Positions 37,936 through 51,054 of a DNA stretch of 64,000 bases are shown here, one piece after another. The DNA is taken from NCBI GenBank assembly GCA_963556495.2, contig OY747722.1, forward strand, positions 20,634,001 to 20,698,000. The letters run 5' to 3'. The first letter of the stretch is position 1; each line of letters starts with the position of its first letter. The position numbers were made by a program, and so were the translations under genes. The notes beneath the pieces are model-generated. The model searched no databases and had not been told where the DNA came from. It saw only the letters and a program-made list of their open reading frames with translations. Source of the stretch: Valencia hispanica. Its lineage: Eukaryota; Chordata; Actinopteri; Cyprinodontiformes; Valenciidae.

Positions 37936-39365
37936 TAACTTCATTGAAAAACTGTTTCTGCTAATTCCAGGTCATTTTCTGTGTGCTTTTTGTTGTTGGA
38001 TAAAGATTGTTTTTGATTTTTTTTTCCTTTGTCTGAAAGTAAGAGAGGAGCTCTAGATCAAGGCTGGTTTATGGTGGAATTTTCTGTCCACTTCCAGAAT
38101 ATGCTCGCAACAGCACCCAGAAGAGCATTTAGAAATTTAGAAATGTGTCTAAATTCTATGTATGTGTGGATGAAGTGGACTATTTCCAAAATATGGTGTA
38201 AATCTGTATAGCCGGTTGGAAATATATTTACAGAAAATAACTGTGTTTAAAACTTTTTTTTCCATCCTTTGTTGGGTAGGTGTCTCGGCTTTATTCAAAT
38301 TCTAAGGGTCTTACTATGGAAAAACGAAGGAAATTAGGTAAGTGTTATTTGGAGCAATACATTAAGTCCCGCAGACTTACCATAAATTCAATTTTATAAC
38401 TCCCTGCTTTTCCCTCATCTCTTCCCTCCCTCTTGCTCTTTTTTTAAACATTTTGTAATTACTCAGACGCACTACATCAAAAAGCGAAGTAATAATAGTT
38501 GTAATTTAATCTGTTCACACTAGTCATTTTCATAAACTTCTGCCTCTCCTCACTTAATGTGCATTTCATTCATTATTGATCACGTCTTGATGATGTGGTA
38601 ATGACAAAGGCATTGTTTTTTTCCACCCCTCTTTTTTTGTTCAATGTAGACCGCGTGATTCAGGGTTTTCATTACAGGCAGCACACCAAGCCTCGGGATT
38701 ATCAAGGGCAAACAAAAGATAATTAGCATGAAGAGGGGTGCGAGACATTTATCCCCACCTGGTGCAGCACCAGCACAACCATCACCAGGAACCACTCTTC
38801 CACAAAACTGCCCTGAGTCTTTGTGCACATGGTATGCTTCCCCTGTCTGTCAAACAATATCACTACTGAGCCATTCCCCTCTCCTTTCAATCTGTCTCCT
38901 CACCATTTTTAATTTCGCTGGAAGGGCGATCACGATTGGATGGGATCTTCCTTCGGGTCAGATTTGTTTGAAATTGAGACAAAGAACATAATGATTTCAT
39001 TGCACAAGATGTTTTGAGTAGATGAAAACTGGAAGTGGCCTCATTATAGTTTTAATTCTTGTGCGTTAAATTGGAAATGTTGAATGATGTCTGATTATTG
39101 TAAACTTTCAGTTTCTGGATCAAAATTCGTCAAGGGAATGAGGGATAATTTCACAATAAATGTGGATGGAGAAATATTTGACAAAATAAATTAGGGCTGG
39201 GTTATTTTTTCTAGAAAACGTTACACTGAGCAGAGGCCCTGAACAAAAAGACTGATGTAGAGCCCTTCCAATAACAATCAATCCAATACAATATCTATGG
39301 ATCCATGCAAAAATTGTAATAAAAGGTTTCGCTCATATTTGCAGTTTAGATACCTGATATGCATA
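37936..39365. other. Unassigned sequence, candidate conserved non-coding DNA
   Basis: No gene recognised. Segment 38,370-38,990 is free of repeat words and balanced in composition. Short ORFs overlap on both strands. Confidence 0.3.
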
Positions 39366-41445
39366 GTGTACTGGAAAAGTATTCAACAAGACTACTTTAT
39401 TACATCACAAACTTCTCTGTAATTTATACAAAAGACCAACACAAAGTACCTCTGTGGACTACATGCAAATCATTACGTGCTGTGAAACACACACAAACTT
39501 AACACAACACTTGGAAGCATCATACTGTGTATGGGTTCAATATCATGCCACAGACGATTTGTGCGTGCAAAAAGATTTTGAATGTGTGCAAAAAGATTTT
39601 GCATGTGAAATGATGTTTTGTAGTTGTATAAAACAAGTCATGCTTGTAAAAAAAATCTGAACCCGCAGAAACATTTTGTGGCCGTGGAAGAAAACCTTTT
39701 TCTGCAGAGATATTATTTGTAAACATTCAGTTTCAGTTTCGTAGTTGTGTTTTTTTTTCTGTGTGTGTTAAAGTTTCGCCATACAAAATATCTGTACGAG
39801 TGAGACATCTCGGGCTCGTGTGCAACACTGCACCTACGAGCTCGCAAAACAAAAACCTACAACCACAAAATGTTTTTACAGATTGTAGGCCAGTAAAATT
39901 CGTGCCACTAACGTCCAACCAGGAGACTGCATACTGGCAAGCCAAAAAGCCAATGACAGATGACAACGTCTTTTGGGAGAAAAAGAAGAAGCAGCTTCAA
40001 AAGGTTAGAAAAATTGACCTTGATGCAGAAGCCTGCTGGTGTGCGAATGCGCAGGGACAGTCTACAAATTGCAACACCGAAAAAATACGACAAATAAATA
40101 TTCAATTCCTTCACCTAGGACAGGAATTTAATATTTCTTTTTGGTATTTTTTCTGTGTTGCAATTTGTAGACTACCCCTGCGCATTCATGCAGGAATTTG
40201 ACTGGCCTTCAATCCGTAAAAACGTTTTGTGGTTGTAGGTTTTTGTTTTGCGAGCTCGTAGTTGCAGTGTTGCACACGAGCCCGAGATGTCTCACTCGTA
40301 CAGATATTTTGTATGGCGAAACTTTTCAGGGTACAAACGTAATTTGCACACACAGAAAAGAAAACACAACTACAAAACTGATCTACATGTTTACACATAA
40401 TATCTCTGCAGACAAAGGTTTTCTTCCACGGCCACAAAATGTTTCTGCGGGTTCAGATTTTTTGTACAAGCACGACTTGTTTTATACAACTACAAAACAT
40501 AATTTCACATGCAAAATCTTTTTGCACACATGCAAAATCTTTTTGCACGCACGAATCGTCTGTGCCATGATATTAAACCCATAACTATGGGGCTAGTTTA
40601 AACAATGATCACAGAAATAGCCAAGAAGCATTTGACAATTCTGGAGGAGCAACAGAGATGGCTCAGGTCAAGGAATCTATCGACAAGCCAGCTATTAGAC
40701 ATGAATTTCACAAATCTGGACTTTATGTTAAAATGGTGAGGAGAAAGCCATTGTTCTTTAGAGATTCAATACAAAGTTTTCCACAATCATTGTGGGGAAT
40801 ACAGCCAACATGTGGAAGATCTGGCTATAATTTAGCCTATTTGCTTACATGGTAAGGCTATATTGTGGGTGGAAAACTAATGCATTATCCTGACCATACC
40901 CTCCTCACTGTGCAATATAGCAGTGGCAGCATTATGCTGTGGGGATGCTTCCCTTCGACTCAATATGGGGCAATCCTGGAAGAAAAATAGTTAGAAGCCA
41001 TAAAACACGTGAGACCGGGGCGGATGTTTACCTTCCGACAGGACAGCGACCCCAACCACACAACCACAGGTAAAATGGAATGATTTGGATCAAGCGATTA
41101 TACAGTAATACATTTGAATGCCTGTCAAAATTTAGTCCTAAATTTAATTAAAAATATGTTACAAGACCTAAAAACGGATGTTCACACAGATGCTCTTCAT
41201 CTAATCTCCCTGAGCTAGAGCTATTTTACAAAGAATAATGGGAAACGATTTCTTTCCCTGGATGTGTAAAACTTGTGGAGATACAACCCAGAGGACATGC
41301 AGGTGCAACCACAGCAAAATCTGGCTCTAAGTGGCTGAAAAGCAATGCAAGCCACACTTCCCTGATTTTAAGTTCCAAAAACTTTTAAAATCTACGCATC
41401 ATCTGTCTTCCACTTAAAAATGATGCATGACTTTGTTTTGCTCTC
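39366..41445 (+). pseudogene. Tc1-like transposon relic, split by a foldback element
   Basis: The left terminal region (39,366-39,470) has GAAAAGTATTCAAC and AAGACCAACACAAAGTA. After the foldback insertion the transposase resumes at about 40,618 with CCAAGAAGCATTTGACAATT. Readable blocks are KSGLYVKMVRRKPL (40,709 on), a GGSIMLWGC equivalent GCAGCATTATGCTGTGGGGA (40,926-40,945), RQDSDPNHTTT at about 41,036, which keeps the second catalytic Asp context, and the C-terminus to about 41,330. The right end (CTGTCTTCCACTT) stops near 41,445. Frameshifts throughout; no enzyme possible. Confidence 0.8.
39530..40583. mobile_element. Foldback (palindromic) element, 1.05 kb
   Basis: The two halves are inverted copies. 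Outer ends are TATGGGTTCAATATCATG on the left and, in reverse complement, TATGGGTTTAATATCATG on the right. By eye about 9 mismatches occur in the outer ~195 bp. Left arm 39,530-39,904 pairs with right arm 40,190-40,583. A 138 bp piece (39,905-40,042) is present only on the left. The inner arms 40,043-40,088 and 40,145-40,187 pair around a ~56 nt loop. The right arm has a ~20 bp extra piece near 40,330. It may be flanked by TA, or by ACTGTG/ACTATG. ORFs in the arms mirror each other, as palindromes do; I do not call them genes. Confidence 0.9.
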
Positions 41446-42689
41446 TCACACACGAAAACATTGTGGTTGACAAAATGTTAGAAAGGTGAAGTGGTATGAA
41501 GCTTTTGCGGGCACTCTGTACAGGTATTTCACGAGCAACCTGTGTTCTTATCCACTGACCACACCCGTTTTGTCCCACCTCATAACCGGAGACTAACTGT
41601 GGTCTGTGACTGACTAAAGAGAGTGAAAGCCAGGGATTTTTATTAAGGAGTGGGACAGCATTCATTTTTAAAACCTCCTCAATAAAATATCATACGGTCG
41701 CTCCACATTCCTCAGAATTATAATGACATGAATATTTAAATTTAAATGCATTCTGAGCACGCCGGTTTTCTCTTCTTCACGACGGCATCAGATCTCATTT
41801 TCTACTTAAGCTCCTCCATCATGTTTATGCATATCCACATGCATGATACATATCTCTTCTTTTTTTTAAAGCTCCTTAATGCAGGCCTGATAATTTGGGT
41901 TGACTTTAATGGGGAATGACTCCTCATTGGCAAGCTTTTCTCTTTAAGACAAAAATAAAAAATATGATCAAATGCCCCTTTCATGTGGAACAGAGGCTGT
42001 TTTTGAAACTTCCTACTGCTTCTTCGTCTCTGTTGCCTCGGCTGCGAGTAAATAGATCAAAAAAAAAGAAGGCGCAACTTCATATTCTAGTTTTGAAGCA
42101 TTCTGTAATTGGACACATTTAATTGATATCCCTCAAGCCCATAATTATAATGCAAAAAGGGCGAGAAGGAAACACATTCCCCTTATCACAGCTATGCTAT
42201 TTCACTTCCCTTTTCAATGAATAGTCAATGAAAAATATGTCAAGAAACGGAAGAGAGGTAAAGTTTGGCATGCATTTTAGTTAAAGCAGTGATTGATAAC
42301 TCTGCCGTGTATCATTATGGTGGATAACAGAGCCCTTATGAGGCTGGAGTGGACCCTTGTGAGTTCCGCTCTCGGGGAGCTCCTATCTGATCTCTCCTCC
42401 TCCCTGACAAGGAGCTATCACTTCCTTCCTTGATGGAGAGGGAATGGAGTAAAGATAAGACTTAGTCATCTTCAATATGTCTTTTTGTAATGCACTGTAT
42501 AAAGAGGGCTCTGTTGGGCTCAGATAGCTGCTTGATTAAAAGAGACATTAAAGACTCCAAACTGTCAATTCTGGGGTCTTATTCCTTGGATTTGATGCTC
42601 CAATATGACATTAAAACAAGTATATAGAATTCATATTGCATTAATTTGGACCTGTTTGGTTGGCGCTTATTATTAACACAACAGCAGTA
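41446..42689. other. Unassigned sequence, candidate conserved non-coding DNA
   Basis: No gene or repeat recognised. Segment 41,850-42,560 has compact AT-rich motifs (for example CATAATTATAATGC) mixed with GC-balanced blocks, the style of vertebrate non-coding conserved DNA. Confidence 0.3.
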
Positions 42690-43905
42690 CACACAGTGGG
42701 CAACACAAGTATTAATATCTCTTGAATTCTTGCACATTCTGTCACATTACATGCCCAAATGTTAAGACATGTACTTTTTGGGGGGATTTTAAAACAGATC
42801 AACAAAAAATTGCCCTTTAACTCATACAATCTGTCCTTTTGCTAATGAATAAAAAAATACCCACAGCATGATGCTGCCTCCACCATGTCTTACAGTATGT
42901 CAGATCAGATGAAGAGCTTTTATAGAAATCAACATTAAGGTCGTGCTACAGATTCTCAAATTCAATTTGTTTGAAACTTGAAACAGATTTTCTACTGGGA
43001 TTGGAAATACTGAGAAACATCCCTCACTGTCCACCTTCTGTTTTTGGTGGGAATTAAAGTGAATGTGTTTGGGCCAGGAAACAGTTTAACCCATCAACGC
43101 TGGAGCTGCTAATTAGCTAAAAATAAATAATCAAGTTGAGCATTTAAATTGATTTATTCTATGGTTTTTCAGGATGCCCCATCAATTATCTTCATCCACA
43201 CTTCCATCAATTCTGTCCATGGTGCTGCCACCACCATGTTTCATCACAAAGAGGGTGTTTTTGGTGACATGTGAAGCTTTTGATTTCCTACACACAACAT
43301 TATCATGTTAAAAACAGTCAACGCATTCTCTCCAGCTCCTTCAGAGTGATTATGGGCTTCTTGACCACTTCTCATCTTGCCTCTCTTGTCAGTTAAGTTG
43401 ACAGCAATCACTTTGTAGGTGTGCATTTGTTATATACTCTATTACAATTTTCAGTTAATTGATTGAACAGTGGTCGGCAAGATGTTTTTATTGTTTTATA
43501 AATGAACTCTGTTAAAACTGAAGTTTATATTTGCCTTGTCTGTTGTTTTCCTTTGTCTTCATGATGTTATTTGTTCATTAATATTCTCCAACAAACCTCT
43601 GAGATTCTCACATAAAAGCTGGATTGAAACTAATATTAAATCACACAACGGTAGCCTAATTATTAACTAGCTGACTTCTGAATTCAGTTGCTTTTTGTTT
43701 AGATTCATCAGTGTAAAGAAAACCAAACTCAAATGCACAATAATTTAAGTTTTTATTTGTAACAAAATATTTAACTTCACAATTACTTCACCACTTCATA
43801 CTTCACTACTTTGCGTTAATCTATTTCATAAAATCCTAAAATACATGGAAGTTGGTGCCTGAAATGTGACAAAATGTTAAAAACTACAAGGGGTGTCAAC
43901 AATAT
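42690..43905 (-). pseudogene. Tc1-like transposon relic, ~1.2 kb, minus strand
   Basis: Left end near 42,695 with CACATTCTGTCACATTACAT. Minus-strand transposase blocks include the HGGGSIM region (CACAGCATGATGCTGCCTCC at 42,863-42,882), and again at 43,220-43,240 (GGTGCTGCCACCACCATGTT), so two related copies may be fused. The right end has AAATGTGACAAAATGTTAAA and AAGGGGTGTCAACA (43,862-43,904). No frame is open for long. Mixed order suggests rearrangement. Confidence 0.7.
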
Positions 43906-44214
43906 ATTTAAAATAATTACAAGAAGCCTATTCTTTTCTGGCTTTCCTAAAGTCTTATTCTTCTGTCTAGCAGCCTGTTGAGCAGTTTCTACCCCCCAAA
44001 AATAACTTAATCTACCTATCAACGTGATTCCTGCTCATGGAAGCGCCAGAGCTGTCGTAGTTGAATGAGATGAGGAAAGATGGTGAGGTTAAAATTATGA
44101 ACAAGGCAGCTATAGGATTCAGTCAGAGCCATCAGGCATACAGTACGCTGGAGACCAATGATTTAAGGTGCCCGCATGAACAAATGTGTCTGGACTTAAT
44201 TTGCACTATTCTCC

Positions 44215-46735
44215 TTCCCGGTGACTAATCTCTTTCTATCTTCTTTCACACACTCTGGACTTAATTATCAGCAAAGGTTCAAATATTTCCAACATCTCGG
44301 TAATTAATATTGCATTATCTGACCATTTCTGTATTTTCTTTGAAAGTACCATCTCTGCTAAATTATCCAGCCACAGTAAGACCACTACAAAAAAGCGTTT
44401 TCTAGGGGACAGTTCAGTAGAAACCTTTAAACGTATTTACCCTTCCACCACATCCCCCTCATCTCCCAACTCAAACTCAGTAAATAAGTTGGTAGATAAT
44501 TTCCTTGCCAAAATCTCAGACATCATGGATTCCATTGCTCCAACTAAAGTGAAAGTAGTCTCAGGTAGAAAGAAGTCTCCGTGGACACGTAATCCACTGG
44601 TACGTAGTGAAAAAAGAGAGTGTCGACGAGCCGAGAGAAAATGGCGGAAAACTCGACTCCAGGTTAACTGTGAGATCTACAGAGACTGAATAGATATCAG
44701 CCAACTATAAAAGATGCTAGGGAATCATTCTTTTCTGAAATCATCAACAGAAACATTAATAATGCACGGACTCTATTTGCAACAGTGGAAAGACTAACTA
44801 ATCCTTTAGTGACAGTAGCCCCTGAACTAAACTCTACCAGGGCCTGCAATGAATTTGCCAGCTTTTTCACTGAAAAGATTCTAACAATTAGACGGTCAAT
44901 CTGTACCTCAATATCGAACCCACAACCAGTGCCATCCCCAATCAACAACAATGTAGAGAAAATGTCTGAATTCCACGTATTAAACCTGAACAGCCTTGAA
45001 AAAATCATTATCCAATTAAGCTCCTCCTCCTGCTGTCTTGATATCCTACCTACAGCTTTTCTAAAGAAAGTTCTTCCTGTTATTGGGTCTGATCTTGTTC
45101 AAATAGTGAACTCATCACTGCTATCAGGTGTCTTCCCTCAGGCTTTAAAAACAGCAGTTATTAAACCACTGCTAAAGAAGAAAAATCTGGACAACACGTT
45201 AATGCAGAACTACAGGCCAAACTCTAATTTTCCATTCATCAGTAAGATTATCGAAAAAGCTGTTTTTTAGCAGTTAAATAGCTTCATATCAACGACCAAC
45301 CGTTTTGATGCTTTTCAGTCTGGTTTCCATGCTCACCACAGCACTGAGACTGCCCTCGTCAAAGTATTCAATGACATCCGCATAAATACAGACTGTGGTA
45401 GAACCACAGTGCTGGTTCTGTTGGACCTCAGTACAGCATTTGACACTGTTGATCATGATATTTTATTGGAACGACTGGAGAGCTGGGTCGGACTCTCTGG
45501 TACATTACTTTGCTGGTTCGAGTCTTACCTAAAGAACAGGGACTTCTATGTTTCAATAGGAAACTTTTCATCAGAACAAACATAAATCACATGTGGGGTG
45601 CCCCAGGGATCCATCCTGGGGCCCCTCTTATTTAATATCTACATGCTCCCACTAGGCAAGATTATAGCAACCAATAACATTAGCTACCATAACTACGCGG
45701 ATTATACTCAGCTCTACATTACAATGTCACCAGGTGACTCTGAACCCATTCAAACCCTAAATCAATGCATTGACCAAATAAATGGATGGATGTTCCATAA
45801 CTTTCTCCAGCTGAATAGAAACAAAACTGAAGTAATTTTTTTTGGACCCAAGGAGAAACGATCAAGAGTCAGCACACAGCTTCAATTAATACAGCTAGAA
45901 ACTACTGATCGGGCTCGAAACCTAGGTGTAGTAATGGACTCAGACCTGAACCTCCAGGGTCACATAAAGGCAATAACAAGGTCAGCCTTCTATCACCTGA
46001 AGAACATTTCTAGGATTAAACGACTGATGTCGCAACAGGACCTAAAAAAACTCATCCATGCATTTATCTTTAGTCGGATTGATTACTGCAACAGCATCTT
46101 CACAGGTCTGCCTAAAAAGTCAATCAGACAGCTGCAGCTGATCCAGAACGCTGCTGCTCGCGTCCTCACTAGAACCAGGAAAGTAGAGCACATCACCCCA
46201 GTTCTAAAGTCCTTACACTGCCTCCCTGTAGCTCAGAGAATAGACTTCAAAATACTCCTACCAGTTCATAAATCATTACATGGCTTAGCACCAAAATATG
46301 TTGAAGAACTGTTGTCACAGTACCAACCACCAAGACCACTCAGGTCCTCCAACTCTAGCCTACTAAACATCCCAAGACTCAGAACTAATCATGGAGAAGC
46401 TGCTTTCAGTTTCTATGCTCCCCTTATCTGGAACAGACTTCCTGACGAGTGCAGAGCTGCTAAAACTCTGAACTGCTTTAAATTGAGACTAAAAACCCAT
46501 CTGTTTAGAATTGCCTTCGAGTAAATGCTTGATGTCATATGTATGAAATGTGTTCATGCTCTCTTGCTTTTTTGATTTGTGTATCATGTGTAATCAGTGT
46601 TTCTTTTACTTTTCATTTCCAATGTTATATTCCATGTGTTGTTTTTTTTTAATCACCAAATCATGTAAAGCACCTTGAATTACCCTGCTGTTGAAAGTGT
46701 GCTATGCAAATAAAAATGCCTTGCCTTCTTTCGCT
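44215..46735 (+). mobile_element. L2 LINE, 5'-truncated, inactive
   Basis: Plus-strand L2-clade element from the end of the endonuclease through the reverse transcriptase to a 3' UTR. The tail is GCAAATAAAAATGCCTTGCC, the start of the (CCTTG)n-like tail usual in fish L2. The 5' boundary is approximate. L2 elements move by target-primed reverse transcription. At least three lesions stop translation and the catalytic box is mutated. Confidence 0.85.
44245..46524 (+). pseudogene. L2 ORF2 remnant (endonuclease end, reverse transcriptase)
   Basis: Starts with HTLDLIISKGSNISN and ALSDHFCIFFEST, the end of the endonuclease, and runs on to WRKTRLQVNCEIYRD and a stop at 44,687, where one base appears lost. 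The frame continues as KDARESFFSEIINRN. Stops follow at 45,268 (TAG, after KIIEKAVF) and 45,583 (TAA). RT motifs seen: [28 protein letters not shown], and [12 protein letters not shown]. The catalytic YADD box reads YADY at about 45,695-45,706 (GAT then TAT). The last 308 codons, to 46,524, are open and include [20 protein letters not shown] and [12 protein letters not shown]. Confidence 0.9.
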
Positions 46736-47938
46736 TCCCAAAAATGACACTGCACAACAACAAGTGACCCAGACGGAATACGGAGGTGAGGACAGCCAGC
46801 TCCATAAAAGTGCCACGGTGCTTTGTAACTGTCAGCTCCTGCCAGACGAAGGCAGATAAAAAAAATCTAATCTGGGAAGGCAGCGAGAGGAAAACAAGAC
46901 AAAAATGGAATTTTTCTGCCTCAGTTTTTGCAGGTGTATCATTGCACACCCTCTATAGGGAGCTAGGCGTGATGACAAGAGGCTAAAGAGAGCTGAGCAA
47001 GACCAAAGAGACAGGATCAATTTCAATCCTCTTGATCCCATGACCCCACAGCCCAGCGTCTCCCAGGGAGTACCAGCAGAGTGCACCGAGGCTTGGCGAC
47101 TTTGAAGTTTTGTCTGGGAGGCTGGGTACTGTAGATCAGGCTGAGCACTGGAAAATACAGCTGTGTGTGTATGCATGTGTGTGTGTAGCCCCCCCACTGT
47201 GTGTTTGTGCCTGTGGAGAGGAATGGGAGGGTTGCAGCTAAATGACAGTAACATGGTCACATCCATGGATGAAATGGGAGACAGAGGCAGATGGGGGTAC
47301 TTGGCATTTCCTGAGCCAGCTTGTTTGTTGGCGCCTAATGAGCTCTCGGACTCCATTAATGAGAGGACTGAATCCATTATCATCATCATTTCAAAAGAGT
47401 CCCTAGCTCTAAACAGCTCCCCACATTAGCAGGACTTACCCTTGTTGCGCCATTTGATCAGCAGAGGCAGCGGGGGGGTCGGCGCGCACACATCCACTCA
47501 CAAACAAACCCTTTCCTCGTTAACACAGCTCACCCCTCACGCTACCTTCATGTGGCCATACAGGGCCACATAAAGTGAATATAAATAAGGAAGCATAAAT
47601 ACAGCTATGGATGAAAAAATTTAAAAACTCAAGCTTTTGTTTCCAGCAACTTCAGTCAGGGATGAGTCGTATTAAAAAATAAATAAAAAACAGAAAACTG
47701 ATTTCAGATTTTTTTCTTCACTGATAAAAATAAAGCAATGTTTTCAATCACTTTTCAGATAAAGAATAGTTTTTTAGAACTTGCATTCAGTTTTCAAATC
47801 AGACATTTTAGAGACATAATTTGTTATTCATCTCAAAACTCTTCAGCAAGACTGTAAATTACCCCCACCCCCTGTCCATCCCCTCCAAGTAGGACTTTGT
47901 TAAAGACATAGAAAAAATGACAATATCTGCCATCCAAA
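46736..47938. other. Unassigned sequence
   Basis: No gene recognised. TG-rich patches at 47,160-47,210 and a long minus-strand ORF (46,832-47,389) without family motifs, rich in His, Ser and Leu from low-complexity sequence. Confidence 0.35.
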
Positions 47939-48118
47939 CAGATGCTGTCCAACTCCGGTCATCAAAATCTGGTGTCCTGACTACTGCAATCTTTTGGATG
48001 TGGCCTAGCTGACTGAATTGGGTGAGTTACCTTCTTAGCATGTTTCCAAATTCTGGCCTTGATTCAAGTTGAACCAGGAAAACACTTAACCCATGAAGAC
48101 TGCCTTTGGACACCACTG
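47939..48118. mobile_element. Palindromic hAT-type MITE, degenerate
   Basis: The left end CAGATGCTGTCCAACTCCGG faces a right end that reads CAGTGGTGTCCAAAGGCAGT in reverse complement. In between are GATTCAAGTTGAACCAGG and CTGAATTGGGTGAGTTACC, decayed versions of words in a common fish MITE related to that at 6,567. Not capable of coding. Confidence 0.65.
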
Positions 48119-50270
48119 GTCTAAATGATGTGAAAATGTGTTTAAAACAGTTAAAATACATCTTCAGAAGAAGATGTAATCAAGAGTTAAAACTCCTTTC
48201 CTTAAGGGTAAGATGGCATTTAGAAATTTATTTTACTTTCGGTCATACTTGGATGCTTAAGACTAAGCATCAGTTATTGTAAGATAAAGAAAGCCTAGGA
48301 ATATGCAAAAAGCAGTGTTCAAATAATCATTGCATTCTAAGAGGGGAAAGGTTATCCAAACAAACCTAGCCATTTGGGGAAATACACATGCCAAGAAATC
48401 ACTTAAATGGAACCTCTGACTACATGAAAAAGATATGTCAAAGGAATACATCCTTCCACGATTGAACAAAATTCAAGAACAAATGTGAAAAAGTAAAAAA
48501 GCTGTGAAGAAAATGGTAAAATGTTTATGTTGTTGATTTTTTTAATGGGAAAAAGAGACTATGATATTTGAAACAAATGTGTGTTTTTTGTATGAAAAAA
48601 TCTAACCTAACCTCTGGTTAATATCTGAAATTAAAGACAAAAAGAATCTAAACTGAATGGGAGAAATGTCAAAAAAAGCAACAGTGGTAATAAATAGGAT
48701 GCCCTCCAGGAGCATCAAAAAAATAAGGTTTCAGATTAATAAATAAACACAGAATACATAGTGATATAATGATATGGGTGCAGAGGGGGACAAATCCCAT
48801 TTCCATCGCCTTCACCACCTTTTCCAGCAACATCAAAGGACCAATTAAGGTCCCAGTGAAGCTGGCCGTCACAGCTGCAGTGGAGGTCCTGTCACTGTTA
48901 GCCTGCCCTCGGTGCTGCTGTCTCTGTTTTCAACCTCGCTGCTGACACTAGTGACAAGGACCCCTTACTGAACCTGCCTGCCGGCCCGCCTGTCTGCCTC
49001 AATTCAGGTTACCCAATATACACATTTCTTTCCCTATCTTCGTCGCTGCTTTATTCTTTGACTTCCTCTTTTCACAATCTTGCTTACTTCCTGTCTCCAC
49101 TATGATTTCCTTCCTTTTGCTCTTGCAATTGGACAACATTTCTCTTTGTTGAATATTTCGAGTTTGCCTGTTGCGTAGCGCCACCCCTAAATGGTCCAAA
49201 ACAAGCGATGGCAAACAGTTCCCCTGAGCTTGGGTATAAAAGAAAGAACACAAACCCTGTATCTCTCCATTTGATTACTTCTTCATTGCACCGTTCACCC
49301 TCCCACATCCTCCTCTTGTAACTTTCAAATTATTGAAATGTTAACGCGCCTTTGCCGCCTTTGATATTTAAGACAAAAGGGTACAGATGTGCAGCCTGCA
49401 CACATGCAGAGACAGGGCAAAGAGGAAATGGGGAAAGGAGTTTTAATCTCACTCGTTGTCATGCTCTAAAGAGTTCCTCCTCTCTGTGTATTTTTTTCTC
49501 CCCTTCGAATATCTTTGGTTCATCCTTCGCCTACCTCTCTGCCCTTTTCCGCTTGCAATTCCCAACATTTACAAACGGCACACCACTGAAGGTTGGGCAA
49601 TAGTTAATGAGTGGATGTTTTCAATCCACTGCTCACATTGTGGCTCCTGCAGTTGATTTAATCTTGGAAACAAAACCCATAATAAGAGAGGTTACGGTTC
49701 TGTGACAGAAGAGAAGAGGAAAAAAAAAATGACTTGTTGAAGAGATTAACAGTCTGAACGGATGTAGTTTAAACAAAAGCAGAGATGCTCTTTGAAATTG
49801 GGTGGTGACCGGAATATGACAATTTTTAGGTTAATCAACCAGTTGGAAACTCAAAAATCTGATCTTTTGTTGATCAGGGAACCTATAATAATGCCAAAGA
49901 TCAAGCTAACAACCTTTATTGTGGAAGTTGTTACTGCAGGAAGAAAACTCAATGTTGGCCATTTTGAGAAACTATACTGAACGGGAGAAAAGTAAAGCAC
50001 AAAATTAAATTGTTTTTGAAAGAGATGTGTCAGCTGTTTATTTAGGCTCGAGCTACAGAGCTCTAGACTTCGGAAGGTGCTAATCATTTCACTTCTCCGC
50101 TGTTTTGTAGGTTGCAAGTTTGATCCTGAAGCAGCAAAGCAACCATGTAACCAAAGTAACCATGTTGATGACATTTTGTTAAATTGGCTTATCAACCCAG
50201 AGTCCAGAAAGAATCTTTGTAGATACCAGTTTTATTCTCTTTTGAGCTGTCAAATAATCTTGGATTTGGA
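48119..50270. other. Unassigned sequence
   Basis: No gene recognised. A patch at 50,040-50,125 faintly resembles a tRNA-derived SINE head (GGTTGCAAGTTTGATCC), not strong enough to call. Non-repetitive sequence at 48,790-49,660. Confidence 0.35.
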
Positions 50271-51054
50271 GATGTTGGCAGGGGCGTCTCCTGGACGTGG
50301 AAACATTGGGGGCTGAGCCCACACCCTCTTAGAGGAATCTGGGGAAACATATGCAGTAAAAAATGATTTTTATTAAAGCTTTTTTGAGCATTGTGGCACC
50401 TTGTTTAAAGCCAAATACAGCGATATGTACTTCAAAATTTATTTATTTTCAAACTTAACGTGACAATGTAAAGAAGAGCTCTACAATCATTATTAACATT
50501 AGGTGAAAAAGGATGATAAAATTAGTTAAAAGGTAACAATTATTTTCATGTTTGTCTTTCCCTGACAAGCATAAAAGTTAGTTCTGTGTCAGGTTGCATG
50601 GTGGACCTCTGTTTCTGCTGTTCTTTTCCTCATGCTCTGTCCTGTGTAGGTCATCTGTAAACCAAGTATAACATCAGATTTCTTTTATCTTAATAGATGT
50701 TATCAAAATGTAATCATAATAGGAACTGACCTTTGCAACATGATTAGCATTCAAGTGTCTTTGTGTTTTTGTGGAAAATTGACTCAGCTATATAGTTTTA
50801 ACTAGAAAAGCACTGGGAGAGCGCAGGCCTCCGTCATGGCAGCTCAGTCCTAATCAAGACAACAGTCTTTGCACCCAGAACAAAAGTAAAACTGATGATT
50901 TAATCAGTGTTGTAGTGCAGTTTACTCTAGTAGTATACTTTGTTTCCTCCTAGACAATCATCGATCAAAATGTTAAATCAGTCATTGATTAGTCATTCAT
51001 TTTAATCCTGCCCTGCTTTCTGAATGACTGCACAAAAAATGTCCAAAAGTAAAA

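Noticed and set aside
40198..40584. 128 aa ORF in the foldback element
   Set aside because: The same peptide appears from the opposite arm on the minus strand because the arms are inverted copies; no family motif and the frame differs between arms.
46832..47389. 185 aa minus-strand ORF
   Set aside because: Contains CA-repeat translation and no motif; not supported by a start context or homologous domain.
50040..50125. tRNA-like or SINE head
   Set aside because: Only a B-box-like GGTTGCAAGTTTGATCC is visible; no matching A box or cloverleaf stems.
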